Part shown: one piece after another, positions 9,194-18,364 of the stretch
How the letters are laid out: every line of letters starts with the position of its first letter
Numbering within the stretch: the stretch's first letter is position 1
Virus record (IMG/VR): IMGVR_UViG_3300010150_000058
Coordinates: 1-37,347 of that record
Source: a virus
Reading direction: 5' to 3' (one strand)
Length of the DNA: 37,347 nt
The notes under the pieces: model-generated
Database searches by the model: none
The model's input: the letters and a program-made list of their open reading frames with translations, nothing else
What the model was told of the DNA's origin: nothing
Made by a program: the position numbers and the translations under genes

Positions 9194-10066
9194 TTATCCT
9201 ATAAAGTCATAAGGTGGTAATTCGTATTCTGCTGCCATTCTCTGTTTTAATGCAGTCAACTCTCTTTCTGCATCATCATATATTTCTCTACCATTCAATT
9301 CAACTCCACCAGGAAGTTTCACTCCTCTAAATTTTAATAAATTTTGTCCCCACTGTCTTTTAATTAAAGATGTTAAATATTTTTTAACAAAACTGTCATT
9401 ATATACTTGTGTGAATGATGTAGGATCTAATGCTCTGTAACAATCTAAAACAATAAAATTGCCTACTGTTTGCGATCCCCAATCAATATCCATATACAGT
9501 CTATCTTGCCTCTTATTAAATCTAATCTGCTTATCTGTTGTCAGCATATGATCGATATCTTCAAGATATCTTTTGGTCATTGAATATTGAAGCAATTCTA
9601 CAGAATTAAAATAATATAGATCATTTAGAAAGAGTTGATATTTAATACTAAACATTCCACCAGAAATAGAACTAGTATCAAATTTGAATATTCTTTCAAC
9701 ACCAATAACTGAATCTGGAACTTGTATAAAATTGGAATTTTCGTACCAGTTGGAAGTTATTGTACCAAGACCACTTACATCAGTTGATGTTGCGGTAGTA
9801 GTTACAATACCAACACCAGAACTTCCATCTACACTAGTTAATCCTGCAGAAGATGCACCTCTACCCCTATCTATATCAGATTGAGTAATCTGATACTTAA
9901 GATACATTCTTTCAACACCATCAAAGTGTCTCTCATTAAAATATTGAATTGTATCATCTACTAAATCATCTAATTGATCATCATCTACATTTATTTCTAA
10001 AACAGGATGTCCGAGTCTACGTAAGCAATAATCTATTAAACCTTGTTTTGTTGATGGTTTTGCCAT
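9194..10066 (-). CDS. 13: Neck protein gp13
   Basis: A head-completion neck protein that binds beneath the portal and, with gp14, makes the tail-joining site. Length 290 residues (T4 gp13 is 309). The start MAKPSTKQGLIDYCLRRLG, then DDQLDDLVDDTIQYFNERHFDG, and MYLKYQITQSDIDRG, are strongly characteristic of the family. The C-terminal half has MTKRYLEDIDHMLTTDKQIRF and LTSLIKRQWGQNLLKFRG, and ends in PPYDFIG. A short Gly/Ser/Thr-rich stretch at about 80-105 (SSGVGIVTTTATSTDVSGLG) looks like a small loop insertion of the same composition as the repeats in gp14 and gp7. It lies two bases upstream of gp14. Confidence 0.95.
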   Translation of the reverse strand: MAKPSTKQGLIDYCLRRLGHPVLEINVDDDQLDDLVDDTIQYFNERHFDGVERMYLKYQITQSDIDRGRGASSAGLTSVDGSSGVGIVTTTATSTDVSGLGTITSNWYENSNFIQVPDSVIGVERIFKFDTSSISGGMFSIKYQLFLNDLYYFNSVELLQYSMTKRYLEDIDHMLTTDKQIRFNKRQDRLYMDIDWGSQTVGNFIVLDCYRALDPTSFTQVYNDSFVKKYLTSLIKRQWGQNLLKFRGVKLPGGVELNGREIYDDAERELTALKQRMAAEYELPPYDFIG

Positions 10067-10072
10067 ATTTTA

Positions 10073-10414
10073 TTACCTCGTTATTGTCTTCGATACTAAT
10101 ACAGAACCCTGCAGAACTCTTGATATGTTATTATCAAGAGTTCTTGTCAATACAACATCATAAACATATCTTCCTGGTTTTAAATCTACAGTGTCAGATG
10201 GTTCTAAAGATATTGTAAGTTCTCCACTTGATGGTGTTACTGTTGTAGTAGCAAAACTAACAGCAGTGGTACTATTTGGGTGCTTTCTTATTTGTGAAGC
10301 ATAAGTATATTCGGATAAATTTAAAGCAGCACCTTCATCATCAGTTAAACTAAAAGTCTGTGAAAAACTTGTTGAAGTGTTTATTGATAAATTCAGTGCA
10401 AAAGGTGCAGACAT
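10073..10414 (-). CDS. Small virion-type beta protein
   Basis: A 113-residue protein upstream of gp13. It begins MSAPFALNLSINTSTSFSQT and continues with alternating polar and hydrophobic strands, for example GELTISLEPSDTVDLKPGRY followed by VYDVVLTRT. This is the pattern of a small all-beta, immunoglobulin-like or BppU-N-terminal-like fold found in phage baseplate and fibre-associated proteins. No enzymatic motif, membrane segment or signal peptide is present. It has its own late-type box about 25 bases before the ATG, suggesting strong late expression and a structural role. Its position between the DUF4815-type protein and gp13 is where T4 keeps genes 11, 12 and wac, but no similarity to those is visible. 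Exact role unknown. Confidence 0.85.
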   Translation of the reverse strand: MSAPFALNLSINTSTSFSQTFSLTDDEGAALNLSEYTYASQIRKHPNSTTAVSFATTTVTPSSGELTISLEPSDTVDLKPGRYVYDVVLTRTLDNNISRVLQGSVLVSKTITR

Positions 10415-10438
10415 TTACCTTTATTTTAAGTTCTTATC

Positions 10439-10446
10439 TATTTATC
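10439..10446 (-). promoter_or_regulatory. Late-type promoter box (GATAAATA) before the 113-aa gene
   Basis: The minus strand reads GATAAATA in the short gap between the 54-residue and 113-residue genes, about 25 bases before the ATG at 10414. It matches the T4 late consensus at seven of eight positions. The leader after it contains AAAGGTAA, a possible ribosome site. A new late transcript covering the 113-aa protein, gp13 and onward is inferred. Confidence 0.6.
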
Positions 10447-10447
10447 A

Positions 10448-10612
10448 TCAAATTATAGACAACACTTCCTGCTGCTTCAAATATAATTTAGCATAAGATT
10501 TAGCAATATCTTTTAAAAGTTCTAAAGATTCGATATCATTAATCTCAGAAGAAATTTTATAATATTCGAATTGCTTAGAAATTTTTTCAAGTTTTATATC
10601 ATCTGGATCCAT
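10448..10612 (-). CDS. 54-residue helical protein of unknown function
   Basis: A short gene read directly from the minus strand: ATG at 10610-10612, TGA at 10448-10450, 54 codons. The protein starts MDPDDIKLEKISKQFEYYK and continues ISSEINDIESLELLKDIAKS, then YAKLYLKQQEVLSII. It is almost certainly all helical and amphipathic, with acidic N-terminal and mixed C-terminal halves. Its start lies inside the end of the 68-residue gene (14-base overlap), so the two are probably co-translated. Similar 50-60 residue proteins with a '[S]YxKLYLKQQE' end occur in cyanophage genomes by recollection. No function can be assigned; a chaperone or adaptor for virion assembly is only a positional guess. Confidence 0.75.
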   Translation of the reverse strand: MDPDDIKLEKISKQFEYYKISSEINDIESLELLKDIAKSYAKLYLKQQEVLSII

Positions 10613-10805
10613 TGATTAACTCCTTTAATAAAGATTTGATTTCTTTTACATCATTTTTTAGTTGTTCAATTTCTTTTTTTGCGTTTATTCTACTAGAAGA
10701 ACTCTGCAAATACTGATCATAACCATTCAAATCTTTATTGATGATAGCACCAGTATTTGAATCTCTATAAAGATTTGAATGACCTTCAACTTTTACTAAT
10801 TTCAT
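10599..10805 (-). CDS. 68-residue coiled-coil protein
   Basis: A 68-residue protein whose ATG overlaps the stop of the 2518-residue gene as TAATG, so it is probably translated by coupling. The N-terminal half (MKLVKVEGHSNLYRDSNTGA, then IINKDLNGYDQYLQ) resembles the 'LVRDxxTGAIINKD' motif of small proteins common in cyanophages. The C-terminal half, from about residue 41, is a heptad coiled coil (AKKEIEQLKNDVKEIKSLLK). A similar motif pair is often found next to structural genes in this group. It may be a small oligomeric accessory or assembly protein. No catalytic or metal-binding motif is seen, and the function is unknown. Confidence 0.8.
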   Translation of the reverse strand: MKLVKVEGHSNLYRDSNTGAIINKDLNGYDQYLQSSSSRINAKKEIEQLKNDVKEIKSLLKELINGSR

Positions 10806-13800
10806 TATAACAATGCAATTGCGCGAATGTCTTTAAACCTTGGATATTTATCCATTTTTGTTGTAGACATAACAATTTTAATTGTAAATCCTACAAATGG
10901 TCCAACATTTGGTGCTGTATATTGATATTGTATAAATTCATTATCAGCACTACTAGAAGTAAATCTATCGGGCAAACCACTATTATTGGATAAATCAACA
11001 ATATCCAAAAATCCATCAGAATCTAAATCTGAAGTTAAGTTATTATATCCAGGGAACATTTCAAAAATTTTCAAAGTAGTATTCATTTCTGGTCTAATTA
11101 ATGAATACATAACTCTAAAATCAGCAGATTTGTGTCTATATGCACTAATATTCACTCTTAGAGTATTTGAAGGTCTTGCCAAATTAATAGTTTTTGAGAT
11201 GTAAACTGCCGCATGTGGATCCTCTATAAAATTAGAAGTCCTTTTATCCGAAATATAATCTGATATTGGATTATTAATCAGATATTTTGTATATTCTGCA
11301 GAAGCAGTATCCAAGAATATCATTGGAGATAAATTATAGTTTGTAGTAGAAAGACTCAATGATAAGACACTTGACTTGCTTTTTAATAGATTAGGTAAAA
11401 ACTCTTCAGTATTAACTTTCGATGTTACCATACTCAAAGAATTCATTTTATTGGGTTGATTTAATTCCACGTCTACATATGGTTGCTCCAAAAATGATGT
11501 TTCATTACCATTCACACTAGTTGCGCTCACAGATTTTAATTGTGCGGATATAGATGCCTCAGACTCTGGTGGCAGTATAGCACTTATGAATGGAGTTACT
11601 GTATCATAAAGAACATTTTCTGAAGCATATACATTGGTACCGCCAACACTTTTTTCCTTATTGAATGATAATGCAGGATTACTACCTGTAGAACCATCAG
11701 TATTTCTATTAACAGCTATAGGATTGCTATCAATATCTAAAGATCCTATTGGTATTTTAATATAATAAGAATTGATATCAATTCCAGTATCTACAATATT
11801 ATGCTTAGTGTTAATTCTGCGTAATGAAACACCACCACACTCATATTTTTGAATAAATGTCTCTGAAGGATGTGGCACTGCAATAGTGTCTTCAAGACCT
11901 CTAGAAAGTCCTCCAATTTCTGTACCACTTACGGAAGTATAACTCATTAACTCACTATTAACTATCAAATACCCAGGATTTGTACTTGAAACATCTGCAC
12001 CCTCAAATTGTTGGAATAGAGAAATATCTAAACTGCTAACGTTAATAGATTGAGAGTTTCTTGTAATTGATGAAGTAATTTTGATTTTTGATGTATCTGG
12101 TGATACTGCAGAAATTGAAACAATATTATTTGTAGCATACATTCCATGATCGAAATGATTTACTAGAGCATATGTCCCATCATAATAATCAGATAAATAT
12201 GTCTCCGATGACTGTATATGTGTGTTAGCAAGAGACACAGCACCACCACCATCATTATAGTAAATTAAATCCTGGAGGTTAAATGAATCGCCAGCAACAT
12301 TTGTCAGGTATAACGTATCAATACTACTATCATTACTTGTAATTGTGATTCTAGAATTTTCTCCACTAGGTACTGAAGAAGTTCCTGTTATATCAGAAGT
12401 AACGATTCCAACAACATCACCAATTGCATATCCTTTTCCTTTAGAAACTGGAGTTGCGCTGTCAATAATACCATTAGTAGCATTTACACTTAATGTTAAC
12501 CCAGATCCATTTCCAGTTATGTTGAATGTTGATACTGAAGAACTACCATTAGAATATCCTCTTCCACCAGTGTCAATGCTTACTGTATGTGCAAGACCAC
12601 CAACACTTTCAATAATACCCTGAACATAAGATTTAGTAGTATCTTGAATTTTTCTTCCTGCAGTTAAATCTGTAAGAAGACCTGCATCAGTTATGGTATC
12701 AATGCCAACTTTTAATTTTCTTGGAAGAATAGTTAATGGATTATTAGTCAGTTTACGAATATAACTATTTCCCTTTGAAAGTGGAGTGTTACCAAAATAG
12801 GCGATTCCCTCAGTAGATGTGAATTCTGCTTTATATAAAGTAAATTTCATATCTTCATACTGATCTGGTGTCCATGTAGATCCATTCTGAGATTTAAATA
12901 AACTGCCAATTGCAAACTGCTGTGTATATCTTACAGATTCAGCATCTGGTAAATTAGCAGTATTTAATGTATTTTCTCCCATTTTTGCAGTAAATACCTC
13001 ATATTCATCACTTTCTGGTGCCATCAAGACAATTGCATATTCTAAACCTGGAGGTAAATATATTGGATATGGGAAAGTTACCTTTGTTGCAACAGTTCCA
13101 TCAATAGATATATTGTCTCTTAAAATAGTTTCTCCATCAACTTTATCTGTTGGTCTTAGTGTTACTGGATCACCAATCATAGTTAACGTGGGAGTTCCAA
13201 ATTCGGTGGTTCTAATTTGGATTGTGATTGGAGCATTTCCAGAATCTACAGAAGCAAAAAATAAGTCAATTGAAGTTAGAAATGCTCCAAGTTCATCATC
13301 ATTGAATGAATTTAATCCCCTAGCAGTTCCAACCAAAAAAGTTTGCGCTAAAGGATCATCATGTCGCTGCTGCTCAATAATTTGGGTAATATTTTTAGTA
13401 ACTTTAGTTACATTGGTTATATCTTGAGTTACATTAGTAATATTATTAACGACTGGAGTCGGTGTCTCAATATTGGATATATTCTCATTCCTAACTGCAG
13501 TTAGAGTTCTTGTTCTAACCTGATTAGTTGTGGTTAAATTACCAGTTAACTCAATTACTCTTATCGTATTTTGGAATTTGTTAACAGTTCCTCTAGAACT
13601 ATATGTTGTTTCTGCAGAAGAAATATCCGTGGATCCAACAATGCCTAGACTATTTTCTTCGGAAGAGGATAGTCTGAAAGTTTTATTTCCTGTCGGAATT
13701 CTTACTGCTGGTACTGGATTCTCATGTGGTTCTCTGATAAAGAATGTGCCTATTACATCACCATAGTTATCTGTAACTAATCTAATATCTTTGACATATG

Positions 13801-16800
13801 CAATAGCACCGCTCGTCTCACCAATTAAGATTGCTCCTTTTAGAAGATATCCACCATATTCTTCACCTGCAGAATCATCTGATAAAGATAATGTGTCAAT
13901 ATTCAATGTAGTAGAAGATTGACTATATCCTGCTGGCATAGATTCATTTTTACTATATGGATTTACATCATAAACTCTATTTGGAGAGTTATATACCCCA
14001 GATTTATGATTAGATTCTGCAAGTCGGAATCTCATAATTTCAATAGCATCATCCCAAACAGATATATTTTCACCTACTTCAAAAACACCATCAGATCCCG
14101 GACTACTTAACTGAAGATCTTGTGTAATTTCAATTAACTTTGGCGTAATATCAATATTACTAATTCCATCTAAAGAAGCATAATACCTAGTAGATGCTTT
14201 CAAGTTTGAAGATGAAAATTCAGTATTTCTAGATCTCATAAATTGATCTATTTCACTATCAACAAATGTAGTTTCATTAGTTGAAGAGGTATCTGAATCA
14301 GAATCAGAGGTTACTATTTTGTTAATATTTCCCGTATCAGCATCACTTAGATTGAGGGTTGTAAATGTATCTCTATATTGATTTAAACCTAATGGAGCAC
14401 CTGTTGTATTATCTTGTAGATTTCCGAGATTAAGTGTTTCTGTTTGTATATTACTTTCTAAATTTAATGTTAAACTATGTGTAAGTGTTTTATTGTCTAG
14501 TTGTACGGTTCTTATCCAAATATCTTCAAAAGGATTCAATCGAATATCGCCAACATATTGAATAACATGGAATGGATTGACATTTGATACTCTCGTTGCT
14601 AACTCTTGCTTGACCCACTCTCTACTAGTGTAATTTAATGTTACAACATTTCCAGTTTTCTTAACTCTATTATCTAACAGAGTATAATCTTGTGAAGAAT
14701 CATATTCAGTATTACTTATATCACTTTCAGTCAAAACCTGATATGGAACTACATTCCTCATTTTCAGAGGGGTTAATTCCTTGGAGTCTTGATTAACTTC
14801 ACAAAAAGAGAAAGGTACATCAATGAAATCATTATTATTAAATGAATCTGCAAAAAATCCAGTTTTAAATCTATCAAATCCATCAGAATCTTTTATTTGC
14901 AATGCCTGAGTATTTAATTCTAGTAAAGATAATGATGTTACTTCTTCTAAAATTTCTACTCTGTCTTGTATTATACCAATATCTCTCATTGTATATCTTT
15001 TATTATCAATCATACTAATTCTTGCGTCACTAATATCAAAAAGATATGGTGGCAATAATATTGTAGCTAATTCTAATAAATCAGGAGATTTTTTGGGTGC
15101 TTTAGGTTGTAATGATGAAATTCCTTTTTCCAAAGAAAAAGTTCCAGTAGAATCTAAATACAATTTATCAATTCTAGGCAAGTATACATCATAGGAAATT
15201 AATGTTGCTTCGTTTGGTGTAATTATAACTTTTGGAGAATTTCCAAAAGATCTTCCATCCTTAGAAAATGGCGAACTAGTGCTGCTACTAAAATAAGAGA
15301 CCCTTGGTCTAAAATCTAAAATATCTGACGCTTTAATTCCAAAACGTCCTACACGAGGAATTGTAGATCCATAATTTTCCGCATCATAACTTAGTACAGA
15401 ATATAAATCGCCATTATCTACTGCATTTACATCATAGCGATCAAAAATAATTTTTATTTTTCTACTTGGTTCTGCTTCACCATTGATTCTAATTAACCTA
15501 GAGTAGTCATAATATTCATCTTTATGTCCTTTATCTAATTTAAACGAGGATGTTATATCAGTGTAAGATCCTGGTGTAATTGACTCAATAATGGCATCAG
15601 TATTTGTAGATCTAAATTTAACATTTTCTCCAATTTGAAATTTGGGACTATTTAAATATGCAATAGTTACACTATTAGTTGTTTTTTCGATAACTCTTGC
15701 AACAGATTGTGATGATAATCCTTCAAATTCTTCGCCTATCAATACATTATCGCCTACAGAATAAATTGAAGAAAAGTTAATTGTATCTAAAGATATAGTA
15801 CGACCATCCAATTCTTCATAAACAGCGATAATCCTAGCAACGTCTGGATACCTTAAGCAAATTTCTTCATCTTGAACTCTTAATCCATAATATCTATTAT
15901 ATGTCAATCCATCATTACTACTATTACTTGCATTAGATCCTGAACTCTTATATTTTGAAAGAGATACATCTAAAGTTTCACTTTTTTTAAATACCTTCGT
16001 TTTGCTTTGTATACTAGATTTTACAAATGATGCTGTTATTGAAGATATCGTTTTATTCTGAATATTATTAAATGTTACAGTTGTAAAATTATTTGTAAAT
16101 ACAACTTTATCTTGTGTCAAGGGTTCTATAACACCATCACTGTAATGAATAGAATATTTTTCCGCATCAAAGGCATCAAACTTTATCGTTCCAGAATTGT
16201 TTGCAAAATTAAAATCTCCAATAGATACGGATATTAATAGATCTCCTCCAACAGATGAATTAAATCCTGTTATCTGTGATGTAAATGTTAATTGAGATCC
16301 TGACAGATCTACGGTTTCAATAGTTCTATTTGGAAGAATTGAGTATAAGTATCCTTTTTCCGGATTTTCTATTTCCGAAGTTCCAATTTTAAAACTTACA
16401 TTTTCAATAGTGCCAGAATTTCCATCTGAAGCACTTGGAACTAGTCCAGAATTCACTCCAGATACATTTTTCTCTGGCACTAAAGTTAAACTATTGGTAT
16501 TGACAGCACTTACACGGTTGAAGGTTTCTGTAGTATCTGTTGGTATTGTATATTTTACTATATCTTTCACCTTTATTCCACTAAATGGTTTAGTGGATGT
16601 CAAAGTTGCGGAATTATTATCAACTCTTGCAATACTTACGCTATCATTGGCAGTATATCCTGGCGCTATTTTAGTTTTTAATATTACGTCCGCAAAAAAC
16701 TTTAAACTATTAGATGTATCAACAACAGATTTAATATCTTCAGAAGAAAATACTTTTAAAGATTTTATATTTCTTTTATTTTCTTCTATACCATCAATAT

Positions 16801-18361
16801 GAATTATCTCATTTTGAATAAACCTACCAGATTCTACTCTTACTTTTATAACTGCAGATCCAGAACCATCATTAACTGCATATCCAATAGCACCACTTGC
16901 TTGTCCAACTACTTTAGAAGATACTTTTATTTCAGAGCTAGATAAAGTGGTTCCTAATGTCAATTCTGTAAATAATGAGGAATCATAAACGTGAAGATCC
17001 CATGATGTTGAACTACCAGTATATGCAGCATCAGTAACTTTGAAAAGATATACATTAGCATCTCCTATCTTTTCTCCTTGAGCAGTCAATGTTGTGGCAT
17101 CTCTTCTCTGATCATAGAAATCTACATTTCCCTTCAATGTTGGACATCCATAAACATTATTTACTTTTAATCTATTTCCCAAATCAAATGGAACCAGAAC
17201 ATCACTAATAGTTTGAGTGTCTCTAGGTTTATCAACATCTATAACCGTACCAAATGTTTTATGAACATCATACCCTTTGACATAAGCCTTTCCGGGACTT
17301 ACTGTGAGACACATAAGATCATCAGAAGGGGTATTTTCTTGAGATGTTAGTTTTCCAGTTAAATATTTTCCATTATTACCAAGCAAATCATTTAAAGAAT
17401 TTGATAAAGATATGCTGAATGGATCTACAGTATAATTTCCAGACTCATCATATGTCCTCTTGGCAAGATAGTCCTTAATAAGATTATAATCTGTCTCTGT
17501 TTCAGTTTTCCTTAAAATACCACCTTCAACACGCAATAACTCTACAAAGTTTGTATCATTAAGATCTGTTAATTGCTTTTTAGTTAAAGATAGGTTTATT
17601 TTAAATCTATCTGCACCAGGAGATGAAAAATTATTAAATCCTTTAGCATTATCATATAATGTTCTATCTTCTTTTGCAGTTATAATTTCTTCGGATACAT
17701 TTAACCCTATTCTATATGATGGGAATTGAGAATAATATTCTAAAATTAAAGTTTGTTTAGATACTGATACAAAATTACCTCGTATAAAATAAATGCCATT
17801 ATCAATAGATACTACAGATCCAATATCAGTTGCATTAGAAGAAATTAATGATGCAAATGGAGATCCACTAGATATTGTAATATTGTTTATACCATATGAT
17901 ATTATTTCTGTTGATAATAAACTTTCTCCATTTAAAAATGTACCGCCAGATAACCCATTATCAGAATCTAAGTACTTTACATATATTGTAGTATCAGAAA
18001 CTTGATTATTTGGAAAAACTACAGATTTTACTGTAGCTGTAAGTCCAGAAGTTTGTCCTCTTATTTTTTTTCCAATATACTTTTCAAGATACTGTGAAAT
18101 TTCTACACCAAAAGAAAGTGTGTTTAATTTTACTGCATGATAACTAGAGTCATAATGTATTCCGCCAGGTATTACTTTTGATCCCTCTTTAAATATATGA
18201 CTTCCAAAGGTCTCAACCTGATTTTGGAGTATAGATTGAATAGTATTTAATTCTCTAGACTGAATTGGTCTACCTGGATTAAAAAGAACTTTATAAAAAT
18301 TCTTATCAGCATCAAAATCGTCAAAATATGGATTTATGTTAAGATTTGTTTTTTGTGCCAT
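10805..18361 (-). CDS. Giant DUF4815-type virion structural protein (baseplate or tail fibre)
   Basis: A 2518-residue protein in the slot T4 uses for genes 9-12. The N-terminus (NINPYFDDFDADKNFYKVLF; GRPIQSRELNTIQSILQNQV; FGSHIFKEGSKVIPGG) fits DUF4815, a domain at the start of many phage baseplate and fibre proteins. Long beta-rich middle sections follow, including SGA modules (QTSGLTATVKS near 100; GETSGAIAYVKD near 1510). An Asn/Thr/Val coiled coil lies at about 1640-1668 (NITNVTQDITNVTKVTKNIT), then DDPLAQTFLVGTARGLNSF, typical of cyanophage virion proteins. The C-terminus (ISAYRHKSADFRVMYSLIRP; FPGYNNLTSDLDSDG; YPRFKDIRAIALL) is also a recurrent virion end. Likely a baseplate-attached, possibly trimeric fibre; receptor binding is inference. 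It starts four bases after the gp8 stop. Confidence 0.88.
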   Translation of the reverse strand: MAQKTNLNINPYFDDFDADKNFYKVLFNPGRPIQSRELNTIQSILQNQVETFGSHIFKEGSKVIPGGIHYDSSYHAVKLNTLSFGVEISQYLEKYIGKKIRGQTSGLTATVKSVVFPNNQVSDTTIYVKYLDSDNGLSGGTFLNGESLLSTEIISYGINNITISSGSPFASLISSNATDIGSVVSIDNGIYFIRGNFVSVSKQTLILEYYSQFPSYRIGLNVSEEIITAKEDRTLYDNAKGFNNFSSPGADRFKINLSLTKKQLTDLNDTNFVELLRVEGGILRKTETETDYNLIKDYLAKRTYDESGNYTVDPFSISLSNSLNDLLGNNGKYLTGKLTSQENTPSDDLMCLTVSPGKAYVKGYDVHKTFGTVIDVDKPRDTQTISDVLVPFDLGNRLKVNNVYGCPTLKGNVDFYDQRRDATTLTAQGEKIGDANVYLFKVTDAAYTGSSTSWDLHVYDSSLFTELTLGTTLSSSEIKVSSKVVGQASGAIGYAVNDGSGSAVIKVRVESGRFIQNEIIHIDGIEENKRNIKSLKVFSSEDIKSVVDTSNSLKFFADVILKTKIAPGYTANDSVSIARVDNNSATLTSTKPFSGIKVKDIVKYTIPTDTTETFNRVSAVNTNSLTLVPEKNVSGVNSGLVPSASDGNSGTIENVSFKIGTSEIENPEKGYLYSILPNRTIETVDLSGSQLTFTSQITGFNSSVGGDLLISVSIGDFNFANNSGTIKFDAFDAEKYSIHYSDGVIEPLTQDKVVFTNNFTTVTFNNIQNKTISSITASFVKSSIQSKTKVFKKSETLDVSLSKYKSSGSNASNSSNDGLTYNRYYGLRVQDEEICLRYPDVARIIAVYEELDGRTISLDTINFSSIYSVGDNVLIGEEFEGLSSQSVARVIEKTTNSVTIAYLNSPKFQIGENVKFRSTNTDAIIESITPGSYTDITSSFKLDKGHKDEYYDYSRLIRINGEAEPSRKIKIIFDRYDVNAVDNGDLYSVLSYDAENYGSTIPRVGRFGIKASDILDFRPRVSYFSSSTSSPFSKDGRSFGNSPKVIITPNEATLISYDVYLPRIDKLYLDSTGTFSLEKGISSLQPKAPKKSPDLLELATILLPPYLFDISDARISMIDNKRYTMRDIGIIQDRVEILEEVTSLSLLELNTQALQIKDSDGFDRFKTGFFADSFNNNDFIDVPFSFCEVNQDSKELTPLKMRNVVPYQVLTESDISNTEYDSSQDYTLLDNRVKKTGNVVTLNYTSREWVKQELATRVSNVNPFHVIQYVGDIRLNPFEDIWIRTVQLDNKTLTHSLTLNLESNIQTETLNLGNLQDNTTGAPLGLNQYRDTFTTLNLSDADTGNINKIVTSDSDSDTSSTNETTFVDSEIDQFMRSRNTEFSSSNLKASTRYYASLDGISNIDITPKLIEITQDLQLSSPGSDGVFEVGENISVWDDAIEIMRFRLAESNHKSGVYNSPNRVYDVNPYSKNESMPAGYSQSSTTLNIDTLSLSDDSAGEEYGGYLLKGAILIGETSGAIAYVKDIRLVTDNYGDVIGTFFIREPHENPVPAVRIPTGNKTFRLSSSEENSLGIVGSTDISSAETTYSSRGTVNKFQNTIRVIELTGNLTTTNQVRTRTLTAVRNENISNIETPTPVVNNITNVTQDITNVTKVTKNITQIIEQQRHDDPLAQTFLVGTARGLNSFNDDELGAFLTSIDLFFASVDSGNAPITIQIRTTEFGTPTLTMIGDPVTLRPTDKVDGETILRDNISIDGTVATKVTFPYPIYLPPGLEYAIVLMAPESDEYEVFTAKMGENTLNTANLPDAESVRYTQQFAIGSLFKSQNGSTWTPDQYEDMKFTLYKAEFTSTEGIAYFGNTPLSKGNSYIRKLTNNPLTILPRKLKVGIDTITDAGLLTDLTAGRKIQDTTKSYVQGIIESVGGLAHTVSIDTGGRGYSNGSSSVSTFNITGNGSGLTLSVNATNGIIDSATPVSKGKGYAIGDVVGIVTSDITGTSSVPSGENSRITITSNDSSIDTLYLTNVAGDSFNLQDLIYYNDGGGAVSLANTHIQSSETYLSDYYDGTYALVNHFDHGMYATNNIVSISAVSPDTSKIKITSSITRNSQSINVSSLDISLFQQFEGADVSSTNPGYLIVNSELMSYTSVSGTEIGGLSRGLEDTIAVPHPSETFIQKYECGGVSLRRINTKHNIVDTGIDINSYYIKIPIGSLDIDSNPIAVNRNTDGSTGSNPALSFNKEKSVGGTNVYASENVLYDTVTPFISAILPPESEASISAQLKSVSATSVNGNETSFLEQPYVDVELNQPNKMNSLSMVTSKVNTEEFLPNLLKSKSSVLSLSLSTTNYNLSPMIFLDTASAEYTKYLINNPISDYISDKRTSNFIEDPHAAVYISKTINLARPSNTLRVNISAYRHKSADFRVMYSLIRPEMNTTLKIFEMFPGYNNLTSDLDSDGFLDIVDLSNNSGLPDRFTSSSADNEFIQYQYTAPNVGPFVGFTIKIVMSTTKMDKYPRFKDIRAIALL
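10845..10852 (-). promoter_or_regulatory. Possible intragenic late-type box (GATAAATA)
   Basis: GATAAATA on the minus strand lies inside the 3' end of the 2518-residue gene, 40 bases before the ATG of the 68-residue gene. Spacing is right for a promoter serving the small genes downstream. However, several such matches are expected by chance inside AT-rich coding DNA, so this is a weak call. Confidence 0.3.
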
Positions 18362-18364
18362 TTT

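Noticed and set aside
16410-16802. 130-codon plus-strand open frame
   Set aside because: Antisense to the 2518-residue gene, hydrophobic low-complexity product, no supporting signals; a shadow frame.
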